Counted from the stretch's first letter, positions 33,688-45,559 are shown. The stretch is 64,000 bases of DNA from Beta vulgaris subsp. vulgaris (GCF_026745355.1 NC_079202.1:43242561-43306560); one strand, 5' to 3'. A program made the numbers and translations. Notes: generated by a model not told the origin, from the letters alone.

Positions 33688-34778
33688 CTGGCGGTATCGG
33701 CTCAGCCGCCGCCAAGTAAGTCACGCCACCTTCATGGAGGGCAGAGACCTTGCAAAGTCGCCTATATGGACGGGCTATTATGTTGCACTTGCCGCCTAAA
33801 TGGACGGACTCCGCCACCTGAATGGACGGCTTACACTACAAAGATGATGAATGTTTTGGCCGGAAAATAGCTATAATGGTGGAGCTACCTGCTATCTTTT
33901 TTCTTGTTTGTTATTTATGTCTTGTATTTTTTTTAACCGTGAAAAAAAAGGGGGGGAGAAAGCATTGAAAGAAAATGATGAAAGAAGCTAGTTTTTCTTT
34001 GCACCGAAATGAAACAGCTTATAAGTAGCATCTATCTTAAGATTTTCTATAAATTGCAAAAGCCTACTAGTTATAATGCCCATATGATGACACATAATGT
34101 CATGACTTGTCCTTATTAATTGTGTTCACCTATTTTCAACACTAACTCAAAGTTTGTCTTCTAATGCATAGTATACGTTACTATTGAATGCATCTGTCAA
34201 ATTTTTCTTTCCCCTTGTCTTCTTCTGCATTGGTACTATTGAATGTATTAGTATACGTTACTATTGAATGGATTTGTTTTCTTCTGCATGTCCCCTTATA
34301 GAGTTGGTTTAAGTACTTTTTTTTATGAATAATAAATAAAAAACAAACAAAAAAGGGGTAGGGATTTCAAAGTAAAGTCTGTGCGTTAGTCAAGGAATCC
34401 AAAGTTATGTTGTCTTTCTTTTCCTTGAGTGGGTAAACAAATGCTGACAAAGAGCCATAAAAAACATAAGCAGAAGAGAGATGAGCCTTATAACTCAGGC
34501 TAATTTATTGCAAGTGTTTTTAATGCCTTTTTTTTTTCTTTTGGACTTAAAAGCATATATAAAAGCCACTTTAGACAATAAATGGTATGACTAGTATCTA
34601 ATTCTCAAACCATGAATTAGTTATAAGTCATAAACATACGTTATCTAATTTATTGTTGGGGAACTAATTATTATTATTTCTTAAAGTAATACTCTATTTT
34701 TCTGTTTTGTCAACATGTTACTTATTACATATCAGTATATATCTTACCTGTTAAATGTGAATAGTGTTTTTACACCAC

Positions 34779-34785
34779 TATAAAA
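34779..34785 (+). promoter_or_regulatory. TATA box of the small membrane-protein gene
   Basis: CTATAAAAGGG lies 119 nt upstream of the ATG at 34898, followed by a CT-rich leader (TTCTCATTTTCTCGTCC...TCTCTCTCATAAAAC) like a plant 5' UTR. The same motif is in the left arm on the minus strand at about 30,590-30,600. Confidence 0.6.
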
Positions 34786-34897
34786 GGGATTTTAACCCTT
34801 CTCATTTTCTCGTCCGCCACCCTCACTCACTTCTACCCCATGAAATTTTCTCTCTCATAAAACTTCACAAATTTTATCTCCACTATTTTCGGCCACC

Positions 34898-35065
34898 ATG
34901 TACAATGCCGGAAACCGTCGTCCTCAAAAAGACACACCAGATCTTCTAGAATGTTTCAGACAGTTGAAGGTCATGTTTTACTGGGGAATGATACTTATAA
35001 CAGTTTTAGTAGGAATTATTGTAAATCTGTTTCTGCATATTGTAAAACACAATTATAATGCTTAA
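34898..35065 (+). CDS. Small single-pass membrane protein, 55 aa, inside the Copia leader
   Basis: ATG in a strong context (GGCCACCATG), 55 codons, TAA at 35063-35065. The N-terminal half is hydrophilic with Pro, Arg, Gln and Asp (MYNAGNRRPQ...TPDLLECFRQLK). The second half is one membrane-spanning segment (VMFYWGMILITVLVGIIV...LFLHIV) followed by a short basic tail (KHNYNA). A TATA box and CT-rich leader precede it. It is neither gag nor pol and lies between the PBS and gag. The left arm holds a same-length copy with a nonsense codon. I do not recognise the family. The likeliest reading is a host gene captured with its promoter; a transposon accessory peptide or a chance frame are alternatives. 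Confidence 0.5.
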   Translation: MYNAGNRRPQKDTPDLLECFRQLKVMFYWGMILITVLVGIIVNLFLHIVKHNYNA

Positions 35066-35330
35066 TTATGTAAATTTTCTATTAATATGCTATTAACACA
35101 TGTGGTTTATTTTGGACATGATAGTCACATTCTGGTTAAACAAAAAAAAAATGCAGCCTTTTTATATATATTTATTGTTCACCTTTCATGTTATTATCAT
35201 GTTTCGAACCCTTAACCTCTTGAACAGTTAAGGATTCTCGGACCACTATGGCTTACACCCCAGTGTGTTTTTCTTTCGAAACTCTATATATTTATGCATT
35301 AATTTTCTACTAATACTTTTAAAACATCAC

Positions 35331-36336
35331 ATGAACTCAGAAATGGTTAGACTAGCAAATCGAGACTTTGAGATCCTTGAAACCTCAGGCCAAAGGTATC
35401 CTAGAATGGAGGGTGGATGCAAAAGCTTACCTAAAGTCACTTAGCCTCGACCACACCATTGTCGAAGGTGGTGCCCCTACCCCTTTGGAGCAAGCGAAAG
35501 CATTGGTGTATCTCAAACACCATATACATTAAGAACTCAATTCTGAATACATCCTTGTGGAAGATCCCAAAGAGTTATGGGATAACCTAACGGATAGATT
35601 TGAGCATTTGCAAAGAATTATCGCTCCAAGGGCCCAACATGAATGGTCAGTACTCAGGTTTCAGAACTTTGCATCAGTACGCGAGTACAATTCTGCAGTA
35701 CTTCGCATCACCTCACAGCTAAAGCTGTGCGGAGAACCTGTGTCTGAACGAGCCATGATTGAGAAAATTCTCTCTACTATGCATGCCAATAATGTTGTTC
35801 AGCAAGATCAATATCGTGAAAGGTGTTGCCAAAAGTTCTGCGACCTAATTGTCATCCTTTTGGTTGCAGAACAGAACAATCAAATCCTGCTCTCAATTCA
35901 TAATCAAGGGCCAGCAGGTACCAGCGCAGCAGCAGTTGAAACAAATGCCACTAGAGGTGGTAAGCGCTGGAATAAGCGGGGAGGCAACTCAAACTGGAAT
36001 GGCCAATTCAAAAATAAGGGTAATGGGGAAAGAAATGACAATGGAAGTGGCAGAGGAAGAGGAAGAGGAAGAGGACGAGGACACTAAAACTGGCGCCCAA
36101 ATAGAGGACGCGGAGGAAGAAACTCCGAACAAAGAACACAAGAAAAATGTTTTAAATGTGGCATCCAAGGGCATTGGGCAAATGAATGCCGCACAACCAA
36201 ACAACTTGTGGATCTATATGTGGCCTCTGCTAAGGGTCAAGGTAGACGTGGCGAAAGAAATTTAGTCACTGAAACTACTCCGCTCCCGGACCCCGATGTA
36301 GCTAATTACCTCATGGAAGATATTTCTAATGCCTAG
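35331..36336 (+). pseudogene. Copia gag, right copy (frameshifted)
   Basis: Begins MNSEMVRLANRDFEILETSG, then has an extra base near 35,398 that breaks the frame, the TAA after H-I-H (35530), and from 35,557 a long readable stretch through KELWDNLTDRFEHLQR and EPVSERAMIEKIL to an Arg/Gly-rich tail. A TAA replaces the Gln codon after GRGRGRGH (about 36,085). The CFKCGIQGHWANEC zinc knuckle is still readable at 36,150-36,190. It lacks the hAT element seen in the left copy. Confidence 0.85.
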
Positions 36337-36361
36337 CCCTCTTATCCCCCCTAGATCAACC

Positions 36362-36990
36362 TGTTACGTAGCGTAAAACTAGTAATTAAATATCACAACT
36401 CCCAAAGATAGGTTCTAAAACTGGAGACTTGTGCAACAATGATTGGCTTGAATCCCGATGCAGAATCCTGACCAGCAACCTGCAAAAAAGGGACCCACCC
36501 TGGAGGTTTGGGTGGTATTTCCCCCTCCGATGCTTAAGTCAGATATCAGGGATGTGAAGGAACTTTTAGAGAGAGAAAGTAGAGAGAGAGAGAAGAATTT
36601 ATGGCAGAATAATAGTACTATGCTCTGAAAAACGTACCTTTCACCCTGAAATCAAGGACTATTTATACTGTTTGAAATGACTGCTGTACCTTGATGTCAC
36701 CCTAATTTGGGAGCATCTGATTGGCTAATCAATGAAATGGGACATGTGGCAGATGTTGATTGGTTAGTACACCTCACTTTTATGCAGAGGTGCAGACTGC
36801 CTTGGCTGGGCCTGAAGTACAATTTTTGGGCCATTAGAGGGACTTTTAGTACCCTTTCTTCAGAGAAACATACTTTTAGCCCTGCAAACTTTTGGCCCTT
36901 TGTACTTTGCCTCCACAAGCACACGCCACATGTAGGGCTCTGATGAAGCCACGTGTCATCTTGATAGCCGTTGATTTTTAGGCTACAACA
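36362..36990 (-). repeat. Gypsy 1 LTR, 3' copy (629 bp)
   Basis: TGTTACGTAGCG ... GGCTACAACA on plus. It matches 47237-47856 with scattered substitutions and short indels (for example CG in one, TG in the other at GTAGCGTAA). It contains a GAGAGAGA tract and a TTTATACTG segment. The divergence indicates an insertion that is not very recent. Confidence 0.93.
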
Positions 36991-37174
36991 TTTGCCCCTT
37001 AAAAGAGGGAGTTATTGTTTTCTAGGCGCCAAGACGGTTAATCTTCCTCTTTTAACCGACCTGGAACTGCCCTTCTCTTTTTCAAAAAAGAGGCGCCATT
37101 TTGCCGGTCTCCACAGGTCAACTCCTAAGAGCAACGGTTACTTTTACCGGATGGGGGGGTCATTTTCACCCCTC

Positions 37175-37182
37175 TATAAATA
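37175..37182 (+). promoter_or_regulatory. Putative TATA box of the antisense gene in Gypsy 1
   Basis: CCTCTATAAATATG, 241 nt upstream of the ATG at 37416, followed by a leader with AGAGAGAGA tracts. It lies just inside the element next to its 3' LTR and is oriented against pol. Confidence 0.5.
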
Positions 37183-37415
37183 TGTGACTTTGTCGTTTCT
37201 GGAATCATTTTAACATTGCTGAGAAATTTTCTAGAGAGAGAGACTCCGCAATTTTTACTGAATTTTTAGAGAGAGAAATTACTCCCGTCCAAGCTCTTGC
37301 GAACTGTTACTCCACTCGTCCGAGATTTCAACTCGTCCTTGATATTCGTCCGAGCTTTCATCTACAGGTATTTCTTCACTCCTTTCCTTTATATTTTCAA
37401 GCATTTTTTAAGAAA

Positions 37416-40400
37416 ATGGATTCATCCTCTTCATCGAACAATTCCGGCCGCTCAAGGGTTGGTGCTAACCCTAGAACAGAGGGCCTGACTTCCTCTGCAT
37501 CTTCTAGAGTTGGTCCTATCTCGGTCGGACATGCATTCTTTTTCTTTAGCCATGGACGGCAAAGTCAGACGACCCAGTCTTTACCTGTGCAGGGTAATCT
37601 GGCGCGCGTCAAACAGACGGCTCGTAACAAACGAGGGGTTAACATGCCGGCCTCTAGCTCAGAAAGAGAGGAATCAACTGGCCGGATTACTGCTGACGGG
37701 GAAAGAGAGATCCAGAGCGCTCATCCTGCCAACCAAAACCCGTCTCCTGAACTCGTCCAGGAGGAGTCTGAAAGACAAGGCTCTCCAGAGCCTAACCCAT
37801 CAAACCCAAGAGTGGCCTCTGATGAGTCGAATGAGGCCGAAAGCTCTTCTGCTGCTGGTAGTGGCTCAGACGAGCCATCCACCACATCTTCTGAGATAAG
37901 GCGGCGCCTGGGCCCCTTGTCCTACCCTAGATACATCCTGGCCGAAAGTGGCTGGCTAGGACGAGTAGGTCACCATTTAGACCACCTTTCTTCAGCCATA
38001 CCCATGCCGGGGTATCGGTTCGTTCTTCCTAGCCGGGAGGACACTATACTTAGTGCTCCTGCTGGCCATTTTGCTGTTTATCGTCTGGCATTAGATGCCG
38101 GACTACGCTTTCCTCTTCATTCCTTCATCACTAGAATCCTTTACTATTACAACATAGGACTCAATCAACTTGCCCCAAATTCGTGGCAAAATATTTTAAC
38201 CTTTATAGCCATCTGTGAGCTTAAGGGCGTCCAGCCATCCACGGCGGCCTTCTCACAAATGCACTACGTCTCCAAAGTCCCCAAAACTGTTAATGGGGCT
38301 TGGGTGAGTGTTTGCAATAGGCAACGCTTTATGACGTCTTGGGACAAAACGTCCAAGATGCATGCTTGGAAGGCCGAGTTCATGTTCGTCCAAGCTCCAA
38401 ACGAGGCGGTAGCCAGACGGTACCGCTATACTAGCCGGAGTGCCACTAATACAGGACGAACAACGTCCTTTCTAGAGTTGGAGGACAGCTCGGCTGAGTA
38501 TCTGATGGAATACTTCAAAATTTCAGAGTATTCCATCGATGACGTCTCCTTTAAAGGCCCGTTTAACTGGATCCCTTTCAAGGAGATGTTTTACAATGAC
38601 GACTTCTTGGTCGCGGCTGGGTTGAGGCCGGCCGCAGATAGAGGTATATTCTTCAAAAGCTCTAAGTAAAAAACCCCTTCGTCCTGAGTTTAAGAATTTC
38701 ACCCTGCTTTCGCTTCTTATGCAGATTCGGCCAAGGCAAAGTTACGAAAATCTTGGAAAGGCGATATGAGCGCGTCCAAGTTTACCGACTCCCTCTGGAA
38801 GGAGTTCAGCAAGACTAGAGCTGAAAAAAGAGCGGACACTCTGGTATTTTTCACCTTCTTTTTTTTTTTTTTTTGCCGTCCAAGGATGACTCTGGACGAG
38901 CTAATTCTGGACGCCCTGCTTCTTCAAGTGGCAGACCGTCCTGGCATCATATTGGACGCCTTGCCTCTTCGAAGAGCAAGTCGTCCTAACTCTTCATTGG
39001 ACGCCTTGCTCCTTCGAAGGGCAAGTCGTCCTGACTCTTTGTTGGACGCCTTGCTCCTTCGAAGGGCAGATCATCATAGCTCTATTCTGGACGCTTTGCC
39101 TCTTTGATGAGCAAGTCGTCCTGATAATACCTTGGACGCCTTGGTCCTTTACAAAATAGATTATTATCTTTTAAATAGCCTCCGGACGACCTCCAACTTT
39201 AACTTTTTCCCTTGGTAACTTTTTCAGAAAAATTCCCCAACGTCCAAGGCGTTGCTGGAGAAGGCGGCCTCCAAGAAAAGACCGGCCACCACCAGTGAAG
39301 CCCCTCCTCCAAAGAAATCAAAAGGGTTCACAGCAAAAAAGAAGAAATCATCACGGCCTCCTCCCAAGGTCGTGATTAATATTCCTGCTGAGGACGATCC
39401 TCCCAAGGTCAAGGAACTGGCCTTGGTTACTTATAAGGGCCCTGCCGGCCCACAGGTCAGTGAGCATCCGGACGCGGATGTTCACTTGGACGGAGCAGAG
39501 ACCCAATCTGCCATGCCGGACGCGGTCGCGGACGGGTCTGCTTATTCGGGACCAGTTGCCAAATTGGTTTCCCAGATGTCGGAGGCATACAAGACGGCCT
39601 CTCGATCCTTTGGTGAGTCTTACTACTCTAACATAGTTAGAACGTTGCGGGTTGGCGGGCGTCCGATGAGTCCGTCCAACAAACAAGCCGTGGTTATCCC
39701 GGTGAGAAATACTGACGCCTCTAATCTTTCAGATAAGGGGAAAGGACCAGCCCTTGACGGCTCTCCAACCCTTTCTGACGATGAATCTTCCCCCGCCTTT
39801 GGAGGATGTCATCGTCCGACCGCGAGAAGCTCAAGCTGGAGCTTTTCAAGTGCTTTCCTGAACCCTACATTAAGGGGTTGAGGGGAGCATCATAGGTATG
39901 TAGGATACATGTCTCAACTTGATGCCGAGGTACACCTTTCTTCATTTAGACGCTCGTATTTTTTTTTTTTACTTAGATTTATATTCTCCATTTTGCATTC
40001 GTCCTGACTCTTTTGTCCTTCTCCTATTTCCAACTCTTTGCTCGCAGCATGATAACTGAAGATTGGGCGAAGGAGCTTAGAAAGGAAAATAAAAAGCTCG
40101 TCCAGGATGTGACCGCGGCCGCGGACCTTGCTCAGTACTCCATGGCCGAGCAAGAGGTGCTGCATCAGCAGTCCAAGATTGCTTGGGAAAAACGGTCAGC
40201 CGAAATGGAATCCCAGAACAAAGTTTATCTCCTTCGGCTGACGGAGATGCTGGACGAGAGGGCGTCCTTGGAACGTGCCCTGACGGACGAGAGAAACACA
40301 GTCACAACAATGGCGGCTGAGTTCTACAAAGAGAACCTTGTCCTGAAGGTAAAAAACCAAGCCCTCAGAGCTGAAGTCGCGGCCACGGTTGAAGTGGCCA

Positions 40401-40642
40401 AGGAGGCTATGAACACCGTCATAGATACCTCAAAGGAGTGGGCTGTGCAGGCTTTTGGTATGATGGCCGAAGAAGAGGATATTCCCAGATATGCTCGCCG
40501 GTTGGAGTTCCAAGAAAGCTTGCACCAGGCCAAAATATCAGGGGAAGAACCTCCCGTCTTCAAAGAATCTTCGGAGGACGAAGAAGGAGAAGAAGATATG
40601 GAGGCCCAGGACGAAGATGACAATGGCCCTCCTGTCGCTTAA
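37416..40642 (+). CDS. Antisense multi-exon gene of the Tat-like Gypsy element (putative gypsy-type transposon domain plus coiled coil)
   Basis: Exons inferred: 37416-38643, 38725-38843, 39228-about 39929, 40048-40642. The first intron (81 nt, GTATAT...ATGCAG) joins G|AT so that the frame continues DSAKAKLRKSWKGDM; the second joins in phase 0 to KNSPTSKALLEKAA. Exon 1 encodes an acidic/Ser-rich N-terminus, then the conserved domain PLSYPRYILAESGW...FAVYRLALDAGLRFPLH...NSWQNILTFIAICEL, which I recognise as the 'putative gypsy type transposon' family (Transposase_28). Exon 3 is Lys/Pro-rich; exon 4 is a long coiled coil with an acidic tail (SSEDEEGEEDMEA). Exon 3 needs a frameshift before exon 4, so the gene is probably slightly decayed. 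Function unknown. Confidence 0.65.
38880..39165. repeat. 45-bp minisatellite in intron 2 of the antisense gene
   Basis: About six copies of TTGGACGCCTTGCTCCTTCG... with a 45-bp period. Being divisible by three, it keeps one plus-strand frame open (LDALLLRRASRPDS, 15-residue repeat) from the preceding exon. Confidence 0.85.
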
Positions 40643-41612
40643 TTTCCTCTTGCTTTATCTTGGCCGTGAGCCACTTGTACTTGTACTTTTTCCCTAGACT
40701 AGCTTGGAATCTTTTTCTTTTATCTATAAAATTTATCTTTTTCCATCTCCAATGTTTTATAATTTCATGCCAAGGACGCCTTGCCTTACAATTCCATATT
40801 TATGCCAAGTATAAAAGCAACTCGTCATAACATACTTTTGGACGATCCCCCCAACTCTTTTGGCCAGGTGCAATTAATGTCCCAGGCTTAAATGGATAAG
40901 TATAAAATCAATTCGTCAACATCTTTTATCTGGCACATTAGCTCTTTTCTGGACGTTCATCATCAGATGTCCAAGCAAAAACTTGAGTTTTAAATTTTGA
41001 ATTTTAAAAGTCTGCTAAGTTAATAACTTGTTCGGCCGGAACCTGGACAATCATTCGTCATTGGACAAAGACTTAGTCATTTATAAATTATGCCCTATAT
41101 GCCCCCCTTCTTGGACGAGGAGTTTCTATAACCTTCCTCTGTTCAAAAAGGAGTACAGACCATAATTTTTTAAATAACTTGGACGTTTTTCTAAGATCGA
41201 TTGCAACGCGTCCATCTTTGTTAAATTATGAGATAACTTGTTCCTTTACTAAGGTTATTATCTCTAAGTTTTCGGCTTTTGGATGGAAAGTAGGATACCT
41301 TTACTAAGGCGTCCTAATTCCAGCCGACCTTGTTTAGGAGATGTTTAACTCTTTAAGTAAACAACCGGCCAGTTTTATGTAATGATAACATGTTCAGCCA
41401 ATCTCCTAATGAAAGGTGTATTGTCTTTTTGCTCTGTTAATTTAGTTAGCTTTGGACGATAGAATATAACTTAAGCAAATAAATCAAACAAAGTCATAGA
41501 GAAGTAGAGTTGTATTATATGAAGTTTGCTTGACGAATAGTCAAGATACATGTATACATTCTACTTTTTCATTGTAATGCTTTAAGAATATATTACAATG
41601 TGACAAGACGCC
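40643..41612. other. Gypsy 1 spacer between antisense gene and integrase 3' end
   Basis: Non-coding interval where the plus-strand antisense gene and minus-strand pol converge. AT-rich, with many CGTCC/GGACG words and no open frame worth calling. It presumably holds both transcripts' 3' UTRs. Confidence 0.6.
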
Positions 41613-44600
41613 CTAAACAAAGTATTTCTTCAAAGTGTCAGAATTCCACGTCCTAGGAATGGGACGTCCGTCCATGCCTTCCAGACGAAAGGTGCCATTC
41701 TGAACTACTTCGATTATTTTGTAGGGTCCTTCCCAGTTAGGGGTAAGCTTGCCTAACTCTTTGGCTCGGCCGACCGCTTCCATTTTCCTTAAGACGAGGT
41801 CTCCCAGCTTTAATGGACGCCTTGCAACTCTTTTGTTGAACTCCCTTGCCATTCTCAACTTGTATAGTTGCATTCTCAGCAAGCATTGCCCCGACTTCGG
41901 GAACTAAGTCCAAAGCCGTCCAAGAGCTGCCCAGTTAGCATCTTCGAGTACATCATCACCCTTAAGGTGGGTTCTTCAATCAATAGGAAGGACGGCCTCA
42001 GAGCCATAGACCATCATAAAGGAGTTTCTCCTGTGGAATTCTTGGCCGTTGTCCTTATGACCATAAGACCAGCTGCAATTCTTCACCCATACCCCTTTGC
42101 ATTGTCCAACTTCTTTTTATCCCGGCCGAAGAATCTTGTTAAAAGCCTCAACTTGCCCATTAGCCTGTGGATGAGCTACCGCGGCAAAGTGGGCTTTGAT
42201 TCCTTGGTCAGCCAACCATTGACGGAGCTTGGGTGTTTCAAATTGCGGCCCATTATCAAAGACTATCGACTGGGGCTTCCAAACCTTGTAATCAGTTCTT
42301 CCAGATGAACCCTTTGACGTCATTAGTGGTGATGCCTCTTAATGCTTCAGCTTCAACCCATTTTGTAAAGTAGTCCACAACTACTATTACAAACTTTTCT
42401 GGCCGGCAGCAATAGGAAAAGGCCCAAGAATGTCCATCCCCATTTAGCAAAGGGAGAGGAAGAGAATTGGAGTTAAGTATTGGACGGCTTTGATAGATTT
42501 ACCGTGCTTCTGGCAACTATCACATTTCTTGGCATATAGCAGGGAGTCTTCTTTCAAGGACGGCCTGAGAACCTTTTCTGACAAAGCTCTTCCTCCAATG
42601 TGGGAAGCATAAGCTCCCTCATGCAACTCCTTTAAACGTCCAACCTCCTTTCGGCTGATGCATTTGAAGAGAGGCCATTGTAGGATTTTTGTATAGAGTC
42701 TCATTCCACAACTCAAACCACTTGTCCCTTGCTTTCACATACTTAGCTTCAATGGATCAAGAGGCAACGACCAGCTTCTTAAATTCAATGATTGGGCTCA
42801 TCCACTCATTTCTCGGCTGAGAAACAGAACTTCCCGGCCTCAATGCTCTTGGCCGCTTTACCTCCCAGAAGACGTTCTAGGAACATCTCCTTCAGCCGAG
42901 CTGGCCAGCTTAGAAAGAGCATCAGCCTGATGATTCTCAGATCTAGGCACCTGATCCAGGACGAACCTCTTCAAAGACTTGATCTCTTCTTTGACTAAAT
43001 TCATATATTTGCTCATGGACGCCTCCTTGCATTCAAATCACCTTTACTTGACTGACGACCAGCAGAGAGTCAGTTTTAGCTTCAATCTTCCAAGGCTCCA
43101 GCCGCTGTGCACATTTTTGTGCCGGCTAAGAGAGCTTCATACTCTGCTCATTGTTGGACGCCTGGAACTTGAACTTCATTGCATATTCAAACTTGTCCCC
43201 TTCTGGGATTGAAGATGATCCCTGCCCCACATCCTGTTCGCAGTTGAGGATCCATCCACCATAGGGCCAATGACGCTTTCCCTCTGCTGGATCTTGGACG
43301 GTTTCTACAGTAGGCCGGGTAAGCTCTACAATGAAATCAGCTAAAGCTTGCCCTTTGATTGCCTTTCGAGGCTCAAATGTTAAGTCAAACATGTTGAGCT
43401 CAACGGCCCATTTCAATTTTTCGGCCAGATGCATCCATCTTTGCAACCTTGCCTCACGGCTGATCAGTATAAACAAGAATGCTGTGGGCTAGGAAGTAAG
43501 GCCTTAACTTCCGGCTGGCCATCAACAAAGCCGGCCGAACTTTTCAATGGACGAATACCTGCTCTCCGCATCCTTCAATACATGGCTCACAAAAGACGGT
43601 ATTTGCACTGAGTCTCTCTCAGCAAGAGAACAGCACTTACCGCGAAGGAGACACGGCCAGGTAAACGAACAATTTTTCCCCTTCGGCGGCTGATCAATCT
43701 AGGCAACTGCCGAATGATCTTTAACTTGCTGAAGCGCCACCTCAGCCTCTTCCGTCCATTCAAACTTGGCATTCTTTTTAATAGTTGCAAAGAAATGGTG
43801 ACATTTGTCCCCTGATTTCGAAAGAAACCGTCCAAGAGCAGCCAAACAGCCCGTCAATCGCTGAACTTCTTTGACTTTGGACGGCGAAGCATATTCATAA
43901 TGCTTGAATTTTATCGGGATTTGCCTCAATCCCTCTCTGATCAACCAAAAACCCAGAAATTTCCAGCAACTACGCCGAACACGCATTTCTGCGGATTGAG
44001 CTTCAACTTAAACTTCCTCAAAGTGAGGAAAGTTTCCCTCAAATCGTCCAGATGATCTTTTTTCTTCTTACTCTTGACGATCATGTCGTCGATATAGGCT
44101 TCCATTTTCTCCCAAGCTGCGGCTGAAACACCGTGTTGATAAGCCTTTGAAATGTGGCTGGCGCATTTCTTAGGCCGAAGGGCATTCTGAGCCATCCATA
44201 CAACCTTTTTCAGTAATGAAGGAAGTTTTATCTTGGTCTCCGGCCACATGGGAATCTGGTGGAAGCCGGAATAAGCGTCCATGAAACTCAGCAGTGCATG
44301 GCCGGCTGTTGAATCCACCAGACGGTCGATTTTGGGCAACGGAAAGCTGTCCTTAGGACAAGCCTTGTTCAGATCCGTATGCTTAGGAACCATCACAAAA
44401 TTTGCTACCCAATCTAGGTAAAAAGTTTCACGGATGAACTTAGACTTGAGCAGCTTTTGAACTTCTTCATCAACGGCCTTATTTCTGGCCGGCCCTAGGT
44501 GCCTCTTCTTCTGCCGAATAGGCTTCTTGCCCGGCTCAATGTTGAGCTTATGGACGCCACTTAGGATCTATCCCAGGCATCTCCTCTACAGCATAGGCAA

Positions 44601-45330
44601 ACACATCTTCAAATTCTCGCAGCAACGCAACTAAGGCGTCCTTGATTTCTGATCCAAACTGACCTATTTTCAATGTCCTTTCTGGACGTCTGGATTTAAG
44701 CAAATTTCTACCGGACTTTCTACCGGCTCTGGACGTTCTAGTCCCAGACTCATTATAGCCATATCTCCTCAGAGAATTCTTTTCTTCCTTAATTGCCAAA
44801 CATTTCTCTTCTTGCTGGCAAGAGCATGGACGGCTTGCTCTCAGGAAGAGGTAGCTTTGAACCTTCTCAACTTCTTGTTAGCTCAACAATCTGCCTTTAC
44901 TTCTCGGCCGAATCGTCCTCCCGGACCTTAGCCTTCTCTTTCCAAGATGATGGTTTAAGAGTGGCGAGGTAGCATTCTCTACCAGCTTGCTGATCTCCAT
45001 AGAGAGATCCAATCTTTCCTCCATCACACTCAAACTTCATTAACATTAGGTAGGTCACAATGACAGCCTTGATGTGATTTAAGGTAGGTCGTCCGAGAAT
45101 GACATTATAAGCGGTCAAGTCTCGTACTACCAAAAATTTCACAAAAAGCGTCCTGGCAGCATCTTTTTCCCCAACCCTGACGGGCAGTGTGACGTCCCCA
45201 TGGGTGGATGACCCTCCGCCAAAACCGATTATAGGATGATTTACCGGCATCAAATCTTTTTATCAAACTTCAACGAGACAAACAATCAGCACTGATTATA
45301 TCAGTGGAGCTTCCAGTATCAATCAGAATT
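41613..45330 (-). pseudogene. Gypsy 1 pol: protease, RT, RNase H, integrase (multiply frameshifted)
   Basis: Protease active site ILIDTGSSTDII lies near 45,320, followed by LTAYNVILGRPTLN (45,110). RT: ALLREFEDVFAYAVEEMPGI (44,600), PKHTDLNKACPKDSFPLPKID (44,390), FMDAYSGFHQI (44,280) and catalytic YIDDMIVKS (44,080). RNase H remnants: FEPRKAIKGQALADFIVELTRP (43,370) and GWILNCE (43,250). Integrase: H-H-C-C remnant KELHEGAYASHIGG...CDSCQKHG (42,640-42,490), core FDNGPQFETPKLRQW and AHPQANGQVEAFNK (42,270-42,130), and C-terminal GDLVLRKMEA...GPYKIIEVV...WNSDTLKKYF (41,800-41,613). Domain order PR-RT-RH-INT is Gypsy. It cannot encode a functional polyprotein. Confidence 0.88.
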
Positions 45331-45559
45331 CGCTAACCCTAAGGTTGGCAATCTTCATTTCCACAACTAGTGGATCATCATGCGGCGTCCTTATCTTCCC
45401 TCGGTCCAGCTCGCTGACCACTATTTTTGGAAAGGATCAGACTCGGCCTGGTTAGTGAGCATAACCTGACTGAGCTCCCTTAAATAGTTTTTGTGGCCAT
45501 TTGTTGGACCTCCGCCGCAAATCCTCCTGAGATGACCATTACTACATCATCATCTGTGC

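Noticed and set aside
37297..37488. Alternative upstream start for the antisense gene
   Set aside because: Short, in another frame from the conserved domain, and ends soon after 37416; the ATG at 37416 leads the conserved frame.
38644..38669. Antisense gene ending at the TAA 38667-38669
   Set aside because: A GT donor at 38644 and acceptor before 38725 give an 81-nt intron that restores a long meaningful frame, which fits better than termination.
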